Made by a program: the position numbers and the translations under genes. Below, one piece after another: positions 49,320-58,950 of a stretch of DNA of 64,000 bases. Below the pieces are notes generated by a model. That model did no database searches. It saw only the letters and a list, made by a program, of their open reading frames with translations, and had not been told where the DNA came from. The first letter of the stretch is position 1, and each line of letters starts with the position of its first letter. The DNA comes from JAFGXF01 sp963732595 (GTDB lineage Bacteria; Chloroflexota; Anaerolineae; Anaerolineales; Anaerolineaceae), in the NCBI GenBank assembly GCA_963732595.1, contig CAVSZZ010000002.1, forward strand, positions 1,612,001 through 1,676,000, written 5' to 3'.

Positions 49320-50132
49320 TTAACCCTTTATAATCGGCCTACCTAACTTTGATCGATATTGATTAAAAATTGTAAGATCACCTGGTTTTAAAGTCTTTTT
49401 CCTATATTCCCAGAGTTCGGAATTATTCTCGGGTAGATTGAATAAACTACTGTTTATGACTATTGAATCTAGAATCACGCTAATATCGGAATTCTTTTTG
49501 GTTAGATTTGTATCATCACATCCGAGATAATTTATAGATAACATTAAATACTCGCTATTAAAAGTCATGGAATTAAAGTATTTATTCAAGTATTCGCATA
49601 CCTGTTTGAGTTCTTCTAATTTCACGAAGGCTTGCCGCTTTTGTATATGAGTTAGATCTTTATCCAGATGTGCATATTTGGTATTCCTTAGTGATTTGAT
49701 GATAGTTGTGATCTTATCAAGGTCTTTATCCGATTTATATACTTTCAATTCGGCTACTAAGAGCGCTTTATAATTTTTCTTTATATAATGCATTACTAAT
49801 TTATTCTTGAATTGTTTCATTGAATAACCTTCTTCATCAAGAAACAATTTGGTAATAATTAATATGCTCGACGAATAGAAACTTTCAAAAACAAATCTAA
49901 AAAAGATAGACCCACCTGGAATATTAAAAAGATGAAACGGAAAAACTAAAATATGATCGAGAATAAAAATATTCGAATTAAGGAGAACCAATTCTTTGTG
50001 AAAAATATCAATCCAATTATTATAGATATTAATATAGCGTTTATTAATTACTAAATCTTTTGAGTAGGAATGAATGGAGATAGGTATACTTTTTTCAAAT
50101 AAGTCGGCTTCTTGATCCCATAAAATACTCAT
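49320..50132 (-). CDS. AT-rich HEPN/AbiU2-like protein (tentative)
   Basis: 270 residues, strikingly A/T-rich and lysine-, asparagine- and isoleucine-rich compared with its neighbours, so probably acquired. Near residue 148 it has IIKSLRNTKYAHLDKDL, the R-N-x4-A-H-x-D pattern typical of HEPN RNases of AbiU2 type. Upstream is a long helical part (SMKQFKNKLVMHYIKKNYKALLVAELKVYKSDKD). This suggests an abortive-infection-like RNase, but only the motif supports it; no family match is certain. It lies next to the HEPN-MNT pair on the same strand and shares the intergenic palindrome region, making a small defence-type island. The start ATG is at 50132. Confidence 0.6.
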   Translation of the reverse strand: MSILWDQEADLFEKSIPISIHSYSKDLVINKRYINIYNNWIDIFHKELVLLNSNIFILDHILVFPFHLFNIPGGSIFFRFVFESFYSSSILIITKLFLDEEGYSMKQFKNKLVMHYIKKNYKALLVAELKVYKSDKDLDKITTIIKSLRNTKYAHLDKDLTHIQKRQAFVKLEELKQVCEYLNKYFNSMTFNSEYLMLSINYLGCDDTNLTKKNSDISVILDSIVINSSLFNLPENNSELWEYRKKTLKPGDLTIFNQYRSKLGRPIIKG

Positions 50133-50179
50133 GTCTTAATATTAGCATACGAATCTCATATTATGAATACTGCCTTATC

Positions 50180-50221
50180 TTGACAAGTGAAAGGGGTCAT
50201 GTTATTAATTGACCGGTCAAT
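50180..50221 (+). promoter_or_regulatory. promoter with TetR-type operator for the exporter operon
   Basis: TTGACA (50180-50185), 17 bases, TATTAA (50203-50208), then ATTGACCGGTCAAT, a perfect 14-base palindrome (50208-50221), placed to block RNA polymerase. The permease start is at 50252. The TetR at 54685 is the likely binder. Confidence 0.7.
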
Positions 50222-50251
50222 AAACTAATCGGGCTTTTCCAAGGAGCACCC

Positions 50252-51384
50252 ATGAACTCCCGCCTGGCATCCATCATCCGCAAGGAATTCATCCAGATCT
50301 TCCGCGACGTGCGCACGCTGATGATCATCCTGTTCATCCCGATCATGCAGCTGTTCCTGCTGGGTTACTCGGCCACCAATGACATCCGCAACATCCCGCT
50401 GGCCGTCGTCGACCAGTGCCGTGCGCCGAGTCGCGCGAGCTCGTGAATGCCTACCGGGTCTCCGATTACTTCAAGCTGGAATTCACCGCCGACTCCGAGG
50501 ACGATCTGCGCACTTTGATCGAGACCGGCCAGATCAAGGTCGGCCTGATCATCCCGCCCGACTACAACACCCGCCTGGCGGAGGGGCATGCCCAGGTGGC
50601 CTTCATCCTGGATGGATCGGATGCCACGGCTGGCTCGACCGCCCTTTCAGCCGCCACGCTTATCGGCCAATCCAAGGCCACCGCTCTGATGGTCGAGCGC
50701 CTCAGCTTATCGGGTATCGGAGCCGGCAAGCTCCAACCGCCGCTCGAGGTGCGCACGCGCGTGTGGTACAACCCCGACCTGGTCAGCTCCTACTTCATGA
50801 TCCCCGGTGTGATCGGCATGATCCTGTTCGCCATCACCTCCATCCTGACCGCGACCTCGGTCGTGCGGGAGCGCGAACGCGGCACGATCGAGCAGTTGAT
50901 CGTCACGCCCATCCGCCCGTGGGAATTGATCGTCGGCAAGATCATCCCCTACGTGCTGCTGGCATTCATCGATACCTTCGAGGTCTTGATCCATCGGCCA
51001 CTGGGTGGTTCGGCGTGCCGGTGCGGGGCGACCTGTTGTTGATCACTCTTCTGTTCCGGGCTGCTGCTGCTCTCCGGTCTGGGCATCGGCCTGTTCGCCT
51101 CGACCGTCGCCAACACCCAGCAGGAAGCCATGCTGATCACCTGGATGACGCTCCTGCCTTCCATCTTCCTCTCCGGTTTCTTCTTCCCGCTGCAGTCCAT
51201 GCCGCTCATCCTGCAGTGGATCTCGTATATCATCCCGCTGCGCTACTACCTGGTCATCATCCGCGCCCTGCTCATCAAGGGGGTGGGCCTGCCTGCCATC
51301 TGGCAGGAGACCCTGGCGCTGGCGCTTTTTGGGCTGGCGATCATGACCGCGGCCAGCCTGCGCTTTAGAAAACGACTGGATTGA
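50252..51384 (+). pseudogene. ABC-2 type permease, with frameshifts
   Basis: 50252-50446 encodes the start (SIIRKEFIQIFRDVRTLMIILFIPIMQLFLLGYSATNDIRNIPLAVVDQ). After one phase change near 50420, the extracytoplasmic part continues (ESRELVNAYRVSDYFKLEF ... LIIPPDYNTRL). The membrane part follows (SSYFMIPGVIGMILFAITSILTATSVVRERERGTIEQLIVTPIRPWELIVGKIIPY). Two more phase changes near 51000 and 51055 lead to MLITWMTLLPSIFLSGFFFPL and RFRKRLD at 51384. The intact protein would be a typical ABC-2 permease of about 375 residues. By family knowledge it exports drugs or lipids with the ATPases downstream. Only one permease gene is present. Confidence 0.85.
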
Positions 51385-51416
51385 TTTCCACGTGATTATC
51401 CTTCAAGGAGTTTGAC

Positions 51417-52739
51417 ATGAAACCAAAACACCCACCTGTTCCAATCATCATCCTGCTGGTCCTGGCACTTTTGACCGCCGGCTATTTCGGCATCAAAGCC
51501 CTGACAGCTGACAAGGTTACCGGCCTGAGCGCCTCGGGTACCATCGAGGCTGACCAGGTGACCGTTGCACCCGAGACCGGCGGCAAGGTGATCGAAGTCT
51601 TGGTCTCTGAAGGCGCACCGGTCATCAAGGGGGATGTGCTCTTCCGCCTGGATGGCAGCCTGCTGGCTGCCCAGCGCGACCTGGCTGCTGCCAATCTCGC
51701 GGTGGCGCAAAATGCCCGCCAGCTGGCCGAGACCGGTCTGGCAACCGTCGCCATCCAATCCGGCGACCTGCGCACTTCCGGCTGGTGGTTGGAAGGCCCG
51801 GATGGTTATGCCCTGCCGGGTTGGTACTTCAGCCAGGATGAAAACGTCAGCTCCCAGGGGGTGGAGGTGGAAAACGCGCAGACCGCCCTGATGTCTGCCA
51901 AGACAGCGCTGGATGCTTTATTGGCTGATCCAGCTAACGCGGAATTCGTGGCTGCGGAAATGCGGCTGTCGAATGCCCGCGCCAGCATGCTGGCGGTGAA
52001 GGATATGTACGATCGAGCCAATATCGCACTGAACGGCGCGGACTTGCGCAGCGCCGCCCAGGAACTTTATGACTCCGCGCGGGATGAGTTGGATGACGCC
52101 CAGGCTGCTTATGATGATCTGAAAGTTGGCGACGGCGCCCGGAAGATCATTGATGCGCGGGCTGCATTGGCGACTGCCGAAGAACGTTATCAGTCTGCCC
52201 AGGACCAACTTCTGGCTGCTCGATCCGGCATTAATACCGCCAACCTGGCCTCCGCGGAGTCCGCATTGCACAAGGCTGAGCTGGCAGCTGAGCAGGCCCG
52301 CCTGGCGGTGACCCAGGCTGAAGCCAGCCTGGCCTTGATCGATACCCAGATCGCAAAGCTGACCGTCACAGCCCCGATGGACGGGGTGGTGTTGACCTCC
52401 ACCGTCACGGCAGGCGAGGTGATCACCGTCGGGTCGAGTGCCATGGTATTGGGCGACCTGTCGAACCTGACCATTGTGGTGTATGTGCCGGAGACGCTCT
52501 ATGGCCAGATCAACCTGGGCCAGTCGGCAACCATCCACGTGGATTCTTTCCCGGGGATGACCTTCACGGCGGCTGTGTCTCAGATCGCGAACCAGGCCGA
52601 ATACACACCGCGCAACGTGCAATCGGTTGAGGGGCGCAGCGCAACCGTTTATGCCATTACCCTGCGTGTCAACGATCCCGAAGGCAAGCTCAAGCCGGGC
52701 ATGCCGGCGGATGTGCAATTCGATCAAGGGCATGAGTAA
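51417..52739 (+). CDS. HlyD/MFP-type efflux adaptor
   Basis: 440 residues. An N-terminal membrane anchor (VPIIILLVLALLTAGYFGIKAL) is followed by a lipoyl-type beta-barrel part (SGTIEADQVTVAPETGGKVIEVLVSEG). A long alpha-hairpin coiled coil covers about 100-290 (QTALMSAKTALDALLADPANAEFVAAEMRL ... KAELAAEQARLAVTQAEASLALI). The returning strand LTVTAPMDGVVLTSTVTAGEVI completes the lipoyl half, and a beta-barrel ends the protein. It links the inner-membrane exporter to the outside. The coiled coil is longer than in AcrA. Positioned between permease and ATPases in the YbhGFSR-like layout. Confidence 0.9.
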   Translation: MKPKHPPVPIIILLVLALLTAGYFGIKALTADKVTGLSASGTIEADQVTVAPETGGKVIEVLVSEGAPVIKGDVLFRLDGSLLAAQRDLAAANLAVAQNARQLAETGLATVAIQSGDLRTSGWWLEGPDGYALPGWYFSQDENVSSQGVEVENAQTALMSAKTALDALLADPANAEFVAAEMRLSNARASMLAVKDMYDRANIALNGADLRSAAQELYDSARDELDDAQAAYDDLKVGDGARKIIDARAALATAEERYQSAQDQLLAARSGINTANLASAESALHKAELAAEQARLAVTQAEASLALIDTQIAKLTVTAPMDGVVLTSTVTAGEVITVGSSAMVLGDLSNLTIVVYVPETLYGQINLGQSATIHVDSFPGMTFTAAVSQIANQAEYTPRNVQSVEGRSATVYAITLRVNDPEGKLKPGMPADVQFDQGHE

Positions 52740-52817
52740 CTCAGGACTTTACCACTTGCTCACTGATACCATATTACTTCGCCCTATGAGTTGTCTTATT
52801 CATCCGGAGGACCCCAA

Positions 52818-53768
52818 GTGGCATTGATTGAAGCCCGTCATCTGCAGAAGTCGTTCGGCGAAACCGTTGCGGTGGATGATATGAGCCTGGCCGTTGAATC
52901 CGGCCAGATCTACGGGCTGGTCGGATCAGACGGCGCCGGCAAGACCACCACGCTCAGACTGCTGGTGGGCGCGCTCAAGCCGGATGCGGGTGAGGCGATC
53001 GTGTGTGGTTACCCGCTCGCAGAAAAGGGAGAGCAGGCTCGCAGCCAGATCGGTTATCTCTCTCAGCGTTTCTCATTATATGAAGACCTGACCGTGCTTG
53101 AGAACATCCGATTCTTCGCAGAGGTGCGCGGTTTGACCCGGAAGGACTGGCTGCCGCGCTGCCGGGAGTTGCTGGATTTTGTCGGGCTGGGTCCTTTCCA
53201 GGAGCGCCGCGCCGGGCAGCTATCGGGTGGCATGAAGCAGAAGCTCGGATTGGCTTCGGCCCTGGTGAGCATGCCGCGGGTGCTTCTGCTGGATGAACCC
53301 ACCACGGGCGTCGATCCGGTCACACGTCAGGATTTCTGGCAGCTGTTGATCCGGGTGATCGGCAACCGGGAGCTGGCGGTCATCCTGACCACGCCCTATA
53401 TGGATGAGGCTTCGCGTTGCCATCGCATCGGCTTCATGCAGGCCGGGCGGTTATTGGTCGAGGGCAGCCCGATGGAGTTGCGGGAAAGCCTGACCGGCCG
53501 CATTGTGGAAGTGCGCGGCGGCGCGCCGGCAGAACTGCGCAAACTCACGCAAAAACTGCCCAATGTTGAGGACCTGCGTGCTTTTGGCGACCGCATCCAT
53601 CTGCGGGTTAAACCTGGCAAGGCCGGCGATGTCTGTGCAGCGATTGAACAGAAAACCAGTGCGGCTCAGAGTTCACAGCGGGGCATCAGCGCGCGCATCG
53701 TCCCGCCAACGCTGGAAGATGTTTTCATTCATCTCTCCCAGGGAAAGGGGGGAGGCACGCATGCCTGA
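52818..53768 (+). CDS. ABC transporter ATPase 1 of the exporter
   Basis: 316 residues from the GTG at 52818, chosen because GGAGG lies eight bases before it and upstream codons in frame do not look coding. Walker A GSDGAGKT (36-43), Q-loop LSQRFSLYEDL, signature LSGGMKQKLG, Walker B RVLLLDEPTTGVD. The H-loop is ILTTPYMDEA, with Pro where the switch His usually is (compare TTHYMDEA in the next gene), so this site may be degenerate. It is the N-terminal-type half of a YbhF-like pair that is encoded as separate genes here. Overlaps the next gene by eight bases. Confidence 0.85.
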   Translation: MALIEARHLQKSFGETVAVDDMSLAVESGQIYGLVGSDGAGKTTTLRLLVGALKPDAGEAIVCGYPLAEKGEQARSQIGYLSQRFSLYEDLTVLENIRFFAEVRGLTRKDWLPRCRELLDFVGLGPFQERRAGQLSGGMKQKLGLASALVSMPRVLLLDEPTTGVDPVTRQDFWQLLIRVIGNRELAVILTTPYMDEASRCHRIGFMQAGRLLVEGSPMELRESLTGRIVEVRGGAPAELRKLTQKLPNVEDLRAFGDRIHLRVKPGKAGDVCAAIEQKTSAAQSSQRGISARIVPPTLEDVFIHLSQGKGGGTHA

Positions 53769-54681
53769 GACCGTCATCCTGACCGAGGACCTGACCCGGC
53801 GCTTTGGCGACTTCGTCGCGGTCGATCATGTCAATTTCAGCGTGGCGGCCGGCGAGATCGTCGGTTACCTGGGGCCCAATGGTTCGGGTAAAACCACCAC
53901 CATCCGCATGCTCTTGGGTTTGCTGGAGCCCAGTGAGGGTCGTGCGACCGTCCTGGGATACGATGCTTTCCGCCAGTCAGAAGAGGTGCGCTCGCGCTCC
54001 GGCTACATGTCGCAGAAGTTCGCTTTGTACGACGATCTGACGGTCAGCGAGAACCTTACATTTTACGCCGGCATTTATGGCATCCGGGATTCGGCTGCGA
54101 TCGCGCGCACCATCCACCTGGTGAGCCTGGATGGGCACGCCACGGAGCTGGTCAAAGGTTTGTCGGCTGGTTGGCGGCAGAGGTTGGCGCTGGGCATTGC
54201 GCTGGTGCACAAACCCAAACTCCTGTTCCTGGATGAGCCAACCTCGGGGGTCGACCCGACCGCGCGGCGCGAGTTCTGGGACCTGATCTACGGGTTGGCG
54301 GCGCAGGGAGTGACCATCCTCGTAACCACCCATTACATGGATGAAGCCGAGTATTGTGGGCGGGTGGGCATCATGCGGGATGGTAAACTGCTGGCCATCG
54401 ACAGCCCGTCGGCGTTGAAGGAGAGCGCCATCCCCGGCCAGGTGTGGGATGCCATCGTCGAGCCGTTGGGTGAAGCCCTGGAGAGCGTTCGGGATTGTGA
54501 GGGCATCTTGCGGGTCGGGCTGGCGGGCGATCACCTCAGGATCATCAGCCGGCGGGGGTTGTCGAAGAGCGACCTCCGAGGATTGATCGAGGCGCGGGGC
54601 TTGAAGCTGGCGAAGTTGGATAAGGGAGAACCTTCCCTGGAGGATGTTTTCCTCTCGCTCGCCCGCCAGGATGCGAAATAA
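53761..54681 (+). CDS. ABC transporter ATPase 2 of the exporter
   Basis: 306 residues from ATG 53761; the longer frame from 53503 runs through ATPase 1 and is not used. Walker A GPNGSGKT (38-45), Q-loop MSQKFALYDDL, signature LSAGWRQRLALG (G-to-A and Q-to-W changes from LSGGQ), Walker B LLFLDEPTSGVD, and a normal H-loop TTHYMDEAEYC. With ATPase 1 this makes an asymmetric pair: one site has a bad H-loop, the other an unusual signature. The C-terminal part (GLAGDHLRIISRRGLSKSDL) matches the usual DUF4162-like tail. TetR gene starts three bases after the stop. Confidence 0.85.
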   Translation: MPETVILTEDLTRRFGDFVAVDHVNFSVAAGEIVGYLGPNGSGKTTTIRMLLGLLEPSEGRATVLGYDAFRQSEEVRSRSGYMSQKFALYDDLTVSENLTFYAGIYGIRDSAAIARTIHLVSLDGHATELVKGLSAGWRQRLALGIALVHKPKLLFLDEPTSGVDPTARREFWDLIYGLAAQGVTILVTTHYMDEAEYCGRVGIMRDGKLLAIDSPSALKESAIPGQVWDAIVEPLGEALESVRDCEGILRVGLAGDHLRIISRRGLSKSDLRGLIEARGLKLAKLDKGEPSLEDVFLSLARQDAK

Positions 54682-54684
54682 CGG

Positions 54685-55308
54685 ATGGGAAGACCTGCTA
54701 ACAAACACGAGGAACGCAAGAGCCAGATCGTGACAGCCGCATTGGAAGTGTTCGCTGCCAGGGGGTACGATGGCACCACCAACCACCTGATTGCTGAGGC
54801 GGCTGGCCTGAACAGCGCCGCTCTGATCTATCACTACTTTCCCAGCAAGACGGATCTGTTCAAGGATTGCCTGGAACGCATCACGGCACTGGGCGATCTG
54901 AAGCATGACCTGACTACCGGTCAGGATAAACCGCCCGAGGTTTACTTGCGGAAAGTAGCCATGAGCTACTTGAAAACCCTGAGTGGAAAACCGGTCAACC
55001 ACCTGTTCCTGATGGTCCTGGCAGCTGCGCAGAGCCACCCGGAGCTGATGCCGATCCTGATGGGCAAGTTAAGCGAGGTGATCTTCTTTCCCCTGCTCAG
55101 CTATTTCGCTCGCATGTCGACGGAAGGCCGGTTACGTTCCATTTCGCCTGTTATTGCTGCCCAGGAACTGCTTGGACCGTTGATGTTGCGGGCGATTGCC
55201 GGAGCCCTGTTTGAAGCATCTGTGCCCTTTGTGTTCCCCGATGAAGAAGAATTTATCGACAGTCATATCCAGGTATTCATGGATGGGTTACGGAAACAGG
55301 GTGATTGA
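54685..55308 (+). CDS. TetR-family regulator of the ABC exporter operon
   Basis: 207 residues. The N-terminal TetR helix-turn-helix is visible: ERKSQIVTAALEVFAARGYDGTTNHLIAEAAGLNSAALIYHYFPSKTDLF. The rest is helical with a probable ligand pocket; the layout resembles YbiH (CecR) and other regulators encoded with ybhGFSR operons, whose ligands include antibiotics. It is the last gene of the operon, three bases after the ATPase 2 stop. The palindrome ATTGACCGGTCAAT before the first gene is the expected operator. Convergent with the surface-protein gene at 55324, only 15 bases away. Confidence 0.85.
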   Translation: MGRPANKHEERKSQIVTAALEVFAARGYDGTTNHLIAEAAGLNSAALIYHYFPSKTDLFKDCLERITALGDLKHDLTTGQDKPPEVYLRKVAMSYLKTLSGKPVNHLFLMVLAAAQSHPELMPILMGKLSEVIFFPLLSYFARMSTEGRLRSISPVIAAQELLGPLMLRAIAGALFEASVPFVFPDEEEFIDSHIQVFMDGLRKQGD

Positions 55309-55323
55309 TAGTCGAATGTAGCC

Positions 55324-58300
55324 TTAAGGCCTCATCAGAGCAGGCAAAAACAGGAAAAACGGCTGGTTGAATTCCGAAGTTTGCAAAGTGTTATCGTCGT
55401 ATGCCATCAATGCCAATACACGAGACGATAGTCCTGCAGGCAACGTTACCTCCCACACACCGGTCTCCCCATCCGCTGCGACTGGGGATATCCCCAGGTC
55501 ATATTTTGCGCCACTCTGCCAAGGCTCGGTAAGCCTGCGGTAGAAGAAAACCAGGCATCCCGGACAGGCCACTCCGGTTAGTGTGTTTCCATCCTGGCCG
55601 GTGATAATGGGGTAATTCAGAAGATCATTGGGTCCACTATCCAGATCCCCATCATCATTTATCGTAGGACCGTCCGATCCCAGATCGATCGCTTCCATGC
55701 TGTTGTTATAGACATTCTTGGGTTGGATGCGGTTATAGAGACTGTCATCGCCTAATACGGAAACGCCTGACCCGCCGTTATAGGCTATCTTCCAGGCATC
55801 GATTTCAACATATGTTGAACCAGGACCGAGGAAAACACCTAACAGTCCATTGCCAGAAGGACTTTCCGGGTCACTGATCTCTGTCGGGTTGGATAGTCCG
55901 ATTAAATTATTATCCAGGATTCTGATATGATCAGAATCATAGGATTGAATACCCCCGTTTGTGTTGCTTGATATATATTGCTGATAAACAGTATGGTCAT
56001 CGGAGCCGATCGTGATATTATGGGCATTGGCTATGAAAATCCCAAGATAGTTTCCCATATTATTATGGTCGGCAGCCAGCCCAATCAGGTTATGATCCAC
56101 CAGGATATCATGGCTTTCATCCTCGATATCGATGCCGTTCCCTAAATTACCACTGATAATATTGCCGTCGGAAACGCCGCTGCCGCCGATCGTGATGTTG
56201 GCGGAGCTGTCAGATATGCGGATTCCGTTCACCCCGTTGGGAAATGGGGTGGTACCATTCAAATTACCAATGTAATTACCTGTGATTGTGGAGGTATCGG
56301 CGCCTTCAAGCACAAGGCCATCATAATATGGACCATCGGGATTATTTCCGTTACCAGCGATCGTATTGCCAGCGATGTTTGTGTCGCCAGCGACGGTGGT
56401 GGCATCATTCGTATCGATAAAGAGTCCGTAAATCGAATTACACAGGATCTGATTGTCAAGGTAACTGTTATTCAATCCGCCACCCGCAAAGATCCCATAT
56501 TCATTTTGATCTTCTGCCAGGCAATCCTCAGCCGGGTCCACCAACCCAGCCAGGTTGCCTTCAGCTACTCCGATATAGCTGTTCTGAATGATGTTGTTGG
56601 ATCCTTTCGTTCCGGCTGTATTCCCAAATATAGCAATCCCCACATAAGATCCAAGTACCGTCAAGTGATCAAGGATATATTCGTTTCCTTTGGTCGTTCG
56701 GGCAGGGTCCCCGATGGAAATGGCAGTACCATAACCAAAAGGACTTTTAATATTGAGGTGTTCGAGCCGCCCACCGCTGGCTGCCAGCTGAAATGCTGCT
56801 TCATTATAGTACACTGGCGTATAGGTCAGTGTGACTACATGACCGTTACCATCTATGGAGATGTCATCATCTTCCAGTGTAATGGCATCTCCCAGGGTGA
56901 TGTTATAAGCGCTGAGATCATCTGAAAAGTTGACCAGACCTCCGGCTCCATAAGCATTAAGTTCCTCAACAGCTGCGCGCAGGCTGCAGATGTCATTCCC
57001 GGTCGCCGTTGCACAGAAAGAGTCCCCCGGGTTGACATCCGGTTCATCAGAGTTGGTGTTAACCGTGAGTGTCGGGGTATAGGGAACCGGGGTGAATTCG
57101 GATGTCTGTTCAGTCGTCCCATCATAAGTCAGCATGGTGAGATCAGTTGACTGGACACCTTCCGGTAGCGTCGCAGTCCACACACCGGAACCATCGACAG
57201 TTGCCGGCAGCATCCCGAGATCATAAGTTCCCCCGCCGCCATTCGCACCCGGGTTTTTTACAGCCCGGTAGAAATACACTTGACACCCGGCACAGGCAGT
57301 ACCGGTGATCTCGGCTCCAACGACGCCGGTGATCTCCGGGTAGTTGAGCAGGTCGTTCGGCCCACTGTCTGCATCTCCCAGGTCGTTGGGAGTAAACCCA
57401 TAAGGTTCAAGATCTATGGGTAGTCGTCCATTATTATAGATATTCTTAGGCAGGAAAGTGTTATGAAGGCTGCCATCCCCCTGAACATAAATTCCAGACC
57501 ATTCGCTGTTAGCGACCTTCCAGGATTCGACTGTGACGTTCGTTGAATCATAAATCGATATCCCGTCCCGTCCATTTCCGGCAGGAACATCCGCTAAGCT
57601 GTCACTAGACCAGCTGGCAATGCCAATTAATGTGTTGTCCTTAATGACGACATGGTCCGAGCTGGATACACCAATTCCGCCCCAGGTGTTACCAGAGACA
57701 AACTGCTGATAGAGTGTGTGATCGTCCGAGCCTATTGTGACATAACTGGTTTGGTAAATGGAGATCCCAAATCCGTTGGGCATCGGTTCGTGGTTGGCAT
57801 CCAGACCAATCAGGTTCCGGTCTATCGAAATATCATGAGAACCACCTTGAATGAAAATACCATCTCCGTAATTCCCGCTGATGATGTTGCCATCAGTTGC
57901 ACCGGTGCCCCCGATCTGGATATCATGCGCAACGTAGTAAGACCCAGCAGGCTCAATCCGGATTCCATAATAGTAATTTTGAAATGGAGTCGTCCCGCCT
58001 AGGTTACCGATAAAATTGCTGGTGATCGTGACATTGTCAGTCCCATTCAGGTCAATGCCATGTCCGCCTGAGACCAGTCCGTTTCCAGCGACGGTATTAC
58101 CCGTGATGAGCATCGAACTGCTGGCGACATCATAGATCGCCATATACGAGTTACAGATGATCTGGTTATTTTTTATGGTGGTGCCATAAGTAAAATAAAT
58201 ATTAAAGGCATGGATATTGATTTCATCTGGTTCGCAGTCCGTAGACTCAAGAGGTCTACTCAAGTCCATCAGGTCACTCAGATGGGTTTCTGTGATGCCG

Positions 58301-58950
58301 ATATAACTGTTTTGAACGGTATTGTTAGCGGCGGTGGCTCCGATAGCACCACCATCATCCCCGATGATACCAATCCCTGCATCCGAACCGATCGCTGTGA
58401 CATGATCAATAACATAGTTGTTCCCCAAGCCGGTGTTAACAGGATAACCAGGACAGGAGAACTCGCAAGCTGCGATATAGATGCCATATCCATCCGGACA
58501 GATCACAGTAACATGATCCACTTGCCCTCCGTCCCCCGCCAGCCAGAGCGCAACCTCATATGTAGGAGCGGCGGACCTGATGATAGTCACGACATGACCA
58601 GCACCAGTGATGGTCACATTGTTTGCTAGAATGAAAATTATGGAATCCAAAGTGATGGTGTAATCACCATCAAAGTCGATCACACCCCCTGTAACGGGTG
58701 CGGATGCATTCATCTCGTCGATAGCAGCACGCAGGCTGCACTCACCCCCGGAGGTCGCACAAGTGAAATCACCGGGTGAAGCGTCACCCAGGTCGGAATC
58801 CGTATTAACCGTAAATGAAATGATGGGTGGATACGGAATTGCCTTGCCGGATCGAAATGGAACGACCAGGGAGATCAATAAGATGACAGCAGTAAATCCT
58901 TGAACGACGGATTTATAACCATGAGTTGGTTTGAGCTTTGAGTTGTCCAT
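55324..58950 (-). CDS. large secreted surface protein with two CSLRAA halves and LFLPALMRP tail
   Basis: 1208 residues. A signal peptide (about 1-37) is followed by two homologous halves, each beginning with a CSLRAA block (ECSLRAAIDEMNA near residue 72; ICSLRAAVEELNA near 657). Each continues with right-handed beta-helix repeats rich in NNxIxGN and (I/V)TIGSDDHT-type rungs: YVTIGSDDHTLYQQFVSGNT in half 1 and ITIGSDDHTVYQQYISSNT in half 2. Each ends with an Ig-like strand region (LNYPEITGVVGAEITG in half 1, LNYPIITGQDGNTLTG in half 2). An internal tandem duplication is clear. The C-terminus is LFLPALMRP. Extracellular; ligand unknown. The ATG is at 58950 with an AGGAGG-like site. Confidence 0.85.
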   Translation of the reverse strand: MDNSKLKPTHGYKSVVQGFTAVILLISLVVPFRSGKAIPYPPIISFTVNTDSDLGDASPGDFTCATSGGECSLRAAIDEMNASAPVTGGVIDFDGDYTITLDSIIFILANNVTITGAGHVVTIIRSAAPTYEVALWLAGDGGQVDHVTVICPDGYGIYIAACEFSCPGYPVNTGLGNNYVIDHVTAIGSDAGIGIIGDDGGAIGATAANNTVQNSYIGITETHLSDLMDLSRPLESTDCEPDEINIHAFNIYFTYGTTIKNNQIICNSYMAIYDVASSSMLITGNTVAGNGLVSGGHGIDLNGTDNVTITSNFIGNLGGTTPFQNYYYGIRIEPAGSYYVAHDIQIGGTGATDGNIISGNYGDGIFIQGGSHDISIDRNLIGLDANHEPMPNGFGISIYQTSYVTIGSDDHTLYQQFVSGNTWGGIGVSSSDHVVIKDNTLIGIASWSSDSLADVPAGNGRDGISIYDSTNVTVESWKVANSEWSGIYVQGDGSLHNTFLPKNIYNNGRLPIDLEPYGFTPNDLGDADSGPNDLLNYPEITGVVGAEITGTACAGCQVYFYRAVKNPGANGGGGTYDLGMLPATVDGSGVWTATLPEGVQSTDLTMLTYDGTTEQTSEFTPVPYTPTLTVNTNSDEPDVNPGDSFCATATGNDICSLRAAVEELNAYGAGGLVNFSDDLSAYNITLGDAITLEDDDISIDGNGHVVTLTYTPVYYNEAAFQLAASGGRLEHLNIKSPFGYGTAISIGDPARTTKGNEYILDHLTVLGSYVGIAIFGNTAGTKGSNNIIQNSYIGVAEGNLAGLVDPAEDCLAEDQNEYGIFAGGGLNNSYLDNQILCNSIYGLFIDTNDATTVAGDTNIAGNTIAGNGNNPDGPYYDGLVLEGADTSTITGNYIGNLNGTTPFPNGVNGIRISDSSANITIGGSGVSDGNIISGNLGNGIDIEDESHDILVDHNLIGLAADHNNMGNYLGIFIANAHNITIGSDDHTVYQQYISSNTNGGIQSYDSDHIRILDNNLIGLSNPTEISDPESPSGNGLLGVFLGPGSTYVEIDAWKIAYNGGSGVSVLGDDSLYNRIQPKNVYNNSMEAIDLGSDGPTINDDGDLDSGPNDLLNYPIITGQDGNTLTGVACPGCLVFFYRRLTEPWQSGAKYDLGISPVAADGETGVWEVTLPAGLSSRVLALMAYDDNTLQTSEFNQPFFLFLPALMRP

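Noticed and set aside
53503..53760. N-terminal extension of ATPase 2 in the long open frame
   Set aside because: It overlaps ATPase 1 in another phase; the conserved ATPase start and the eight-base overlap support the ATG at 53761.
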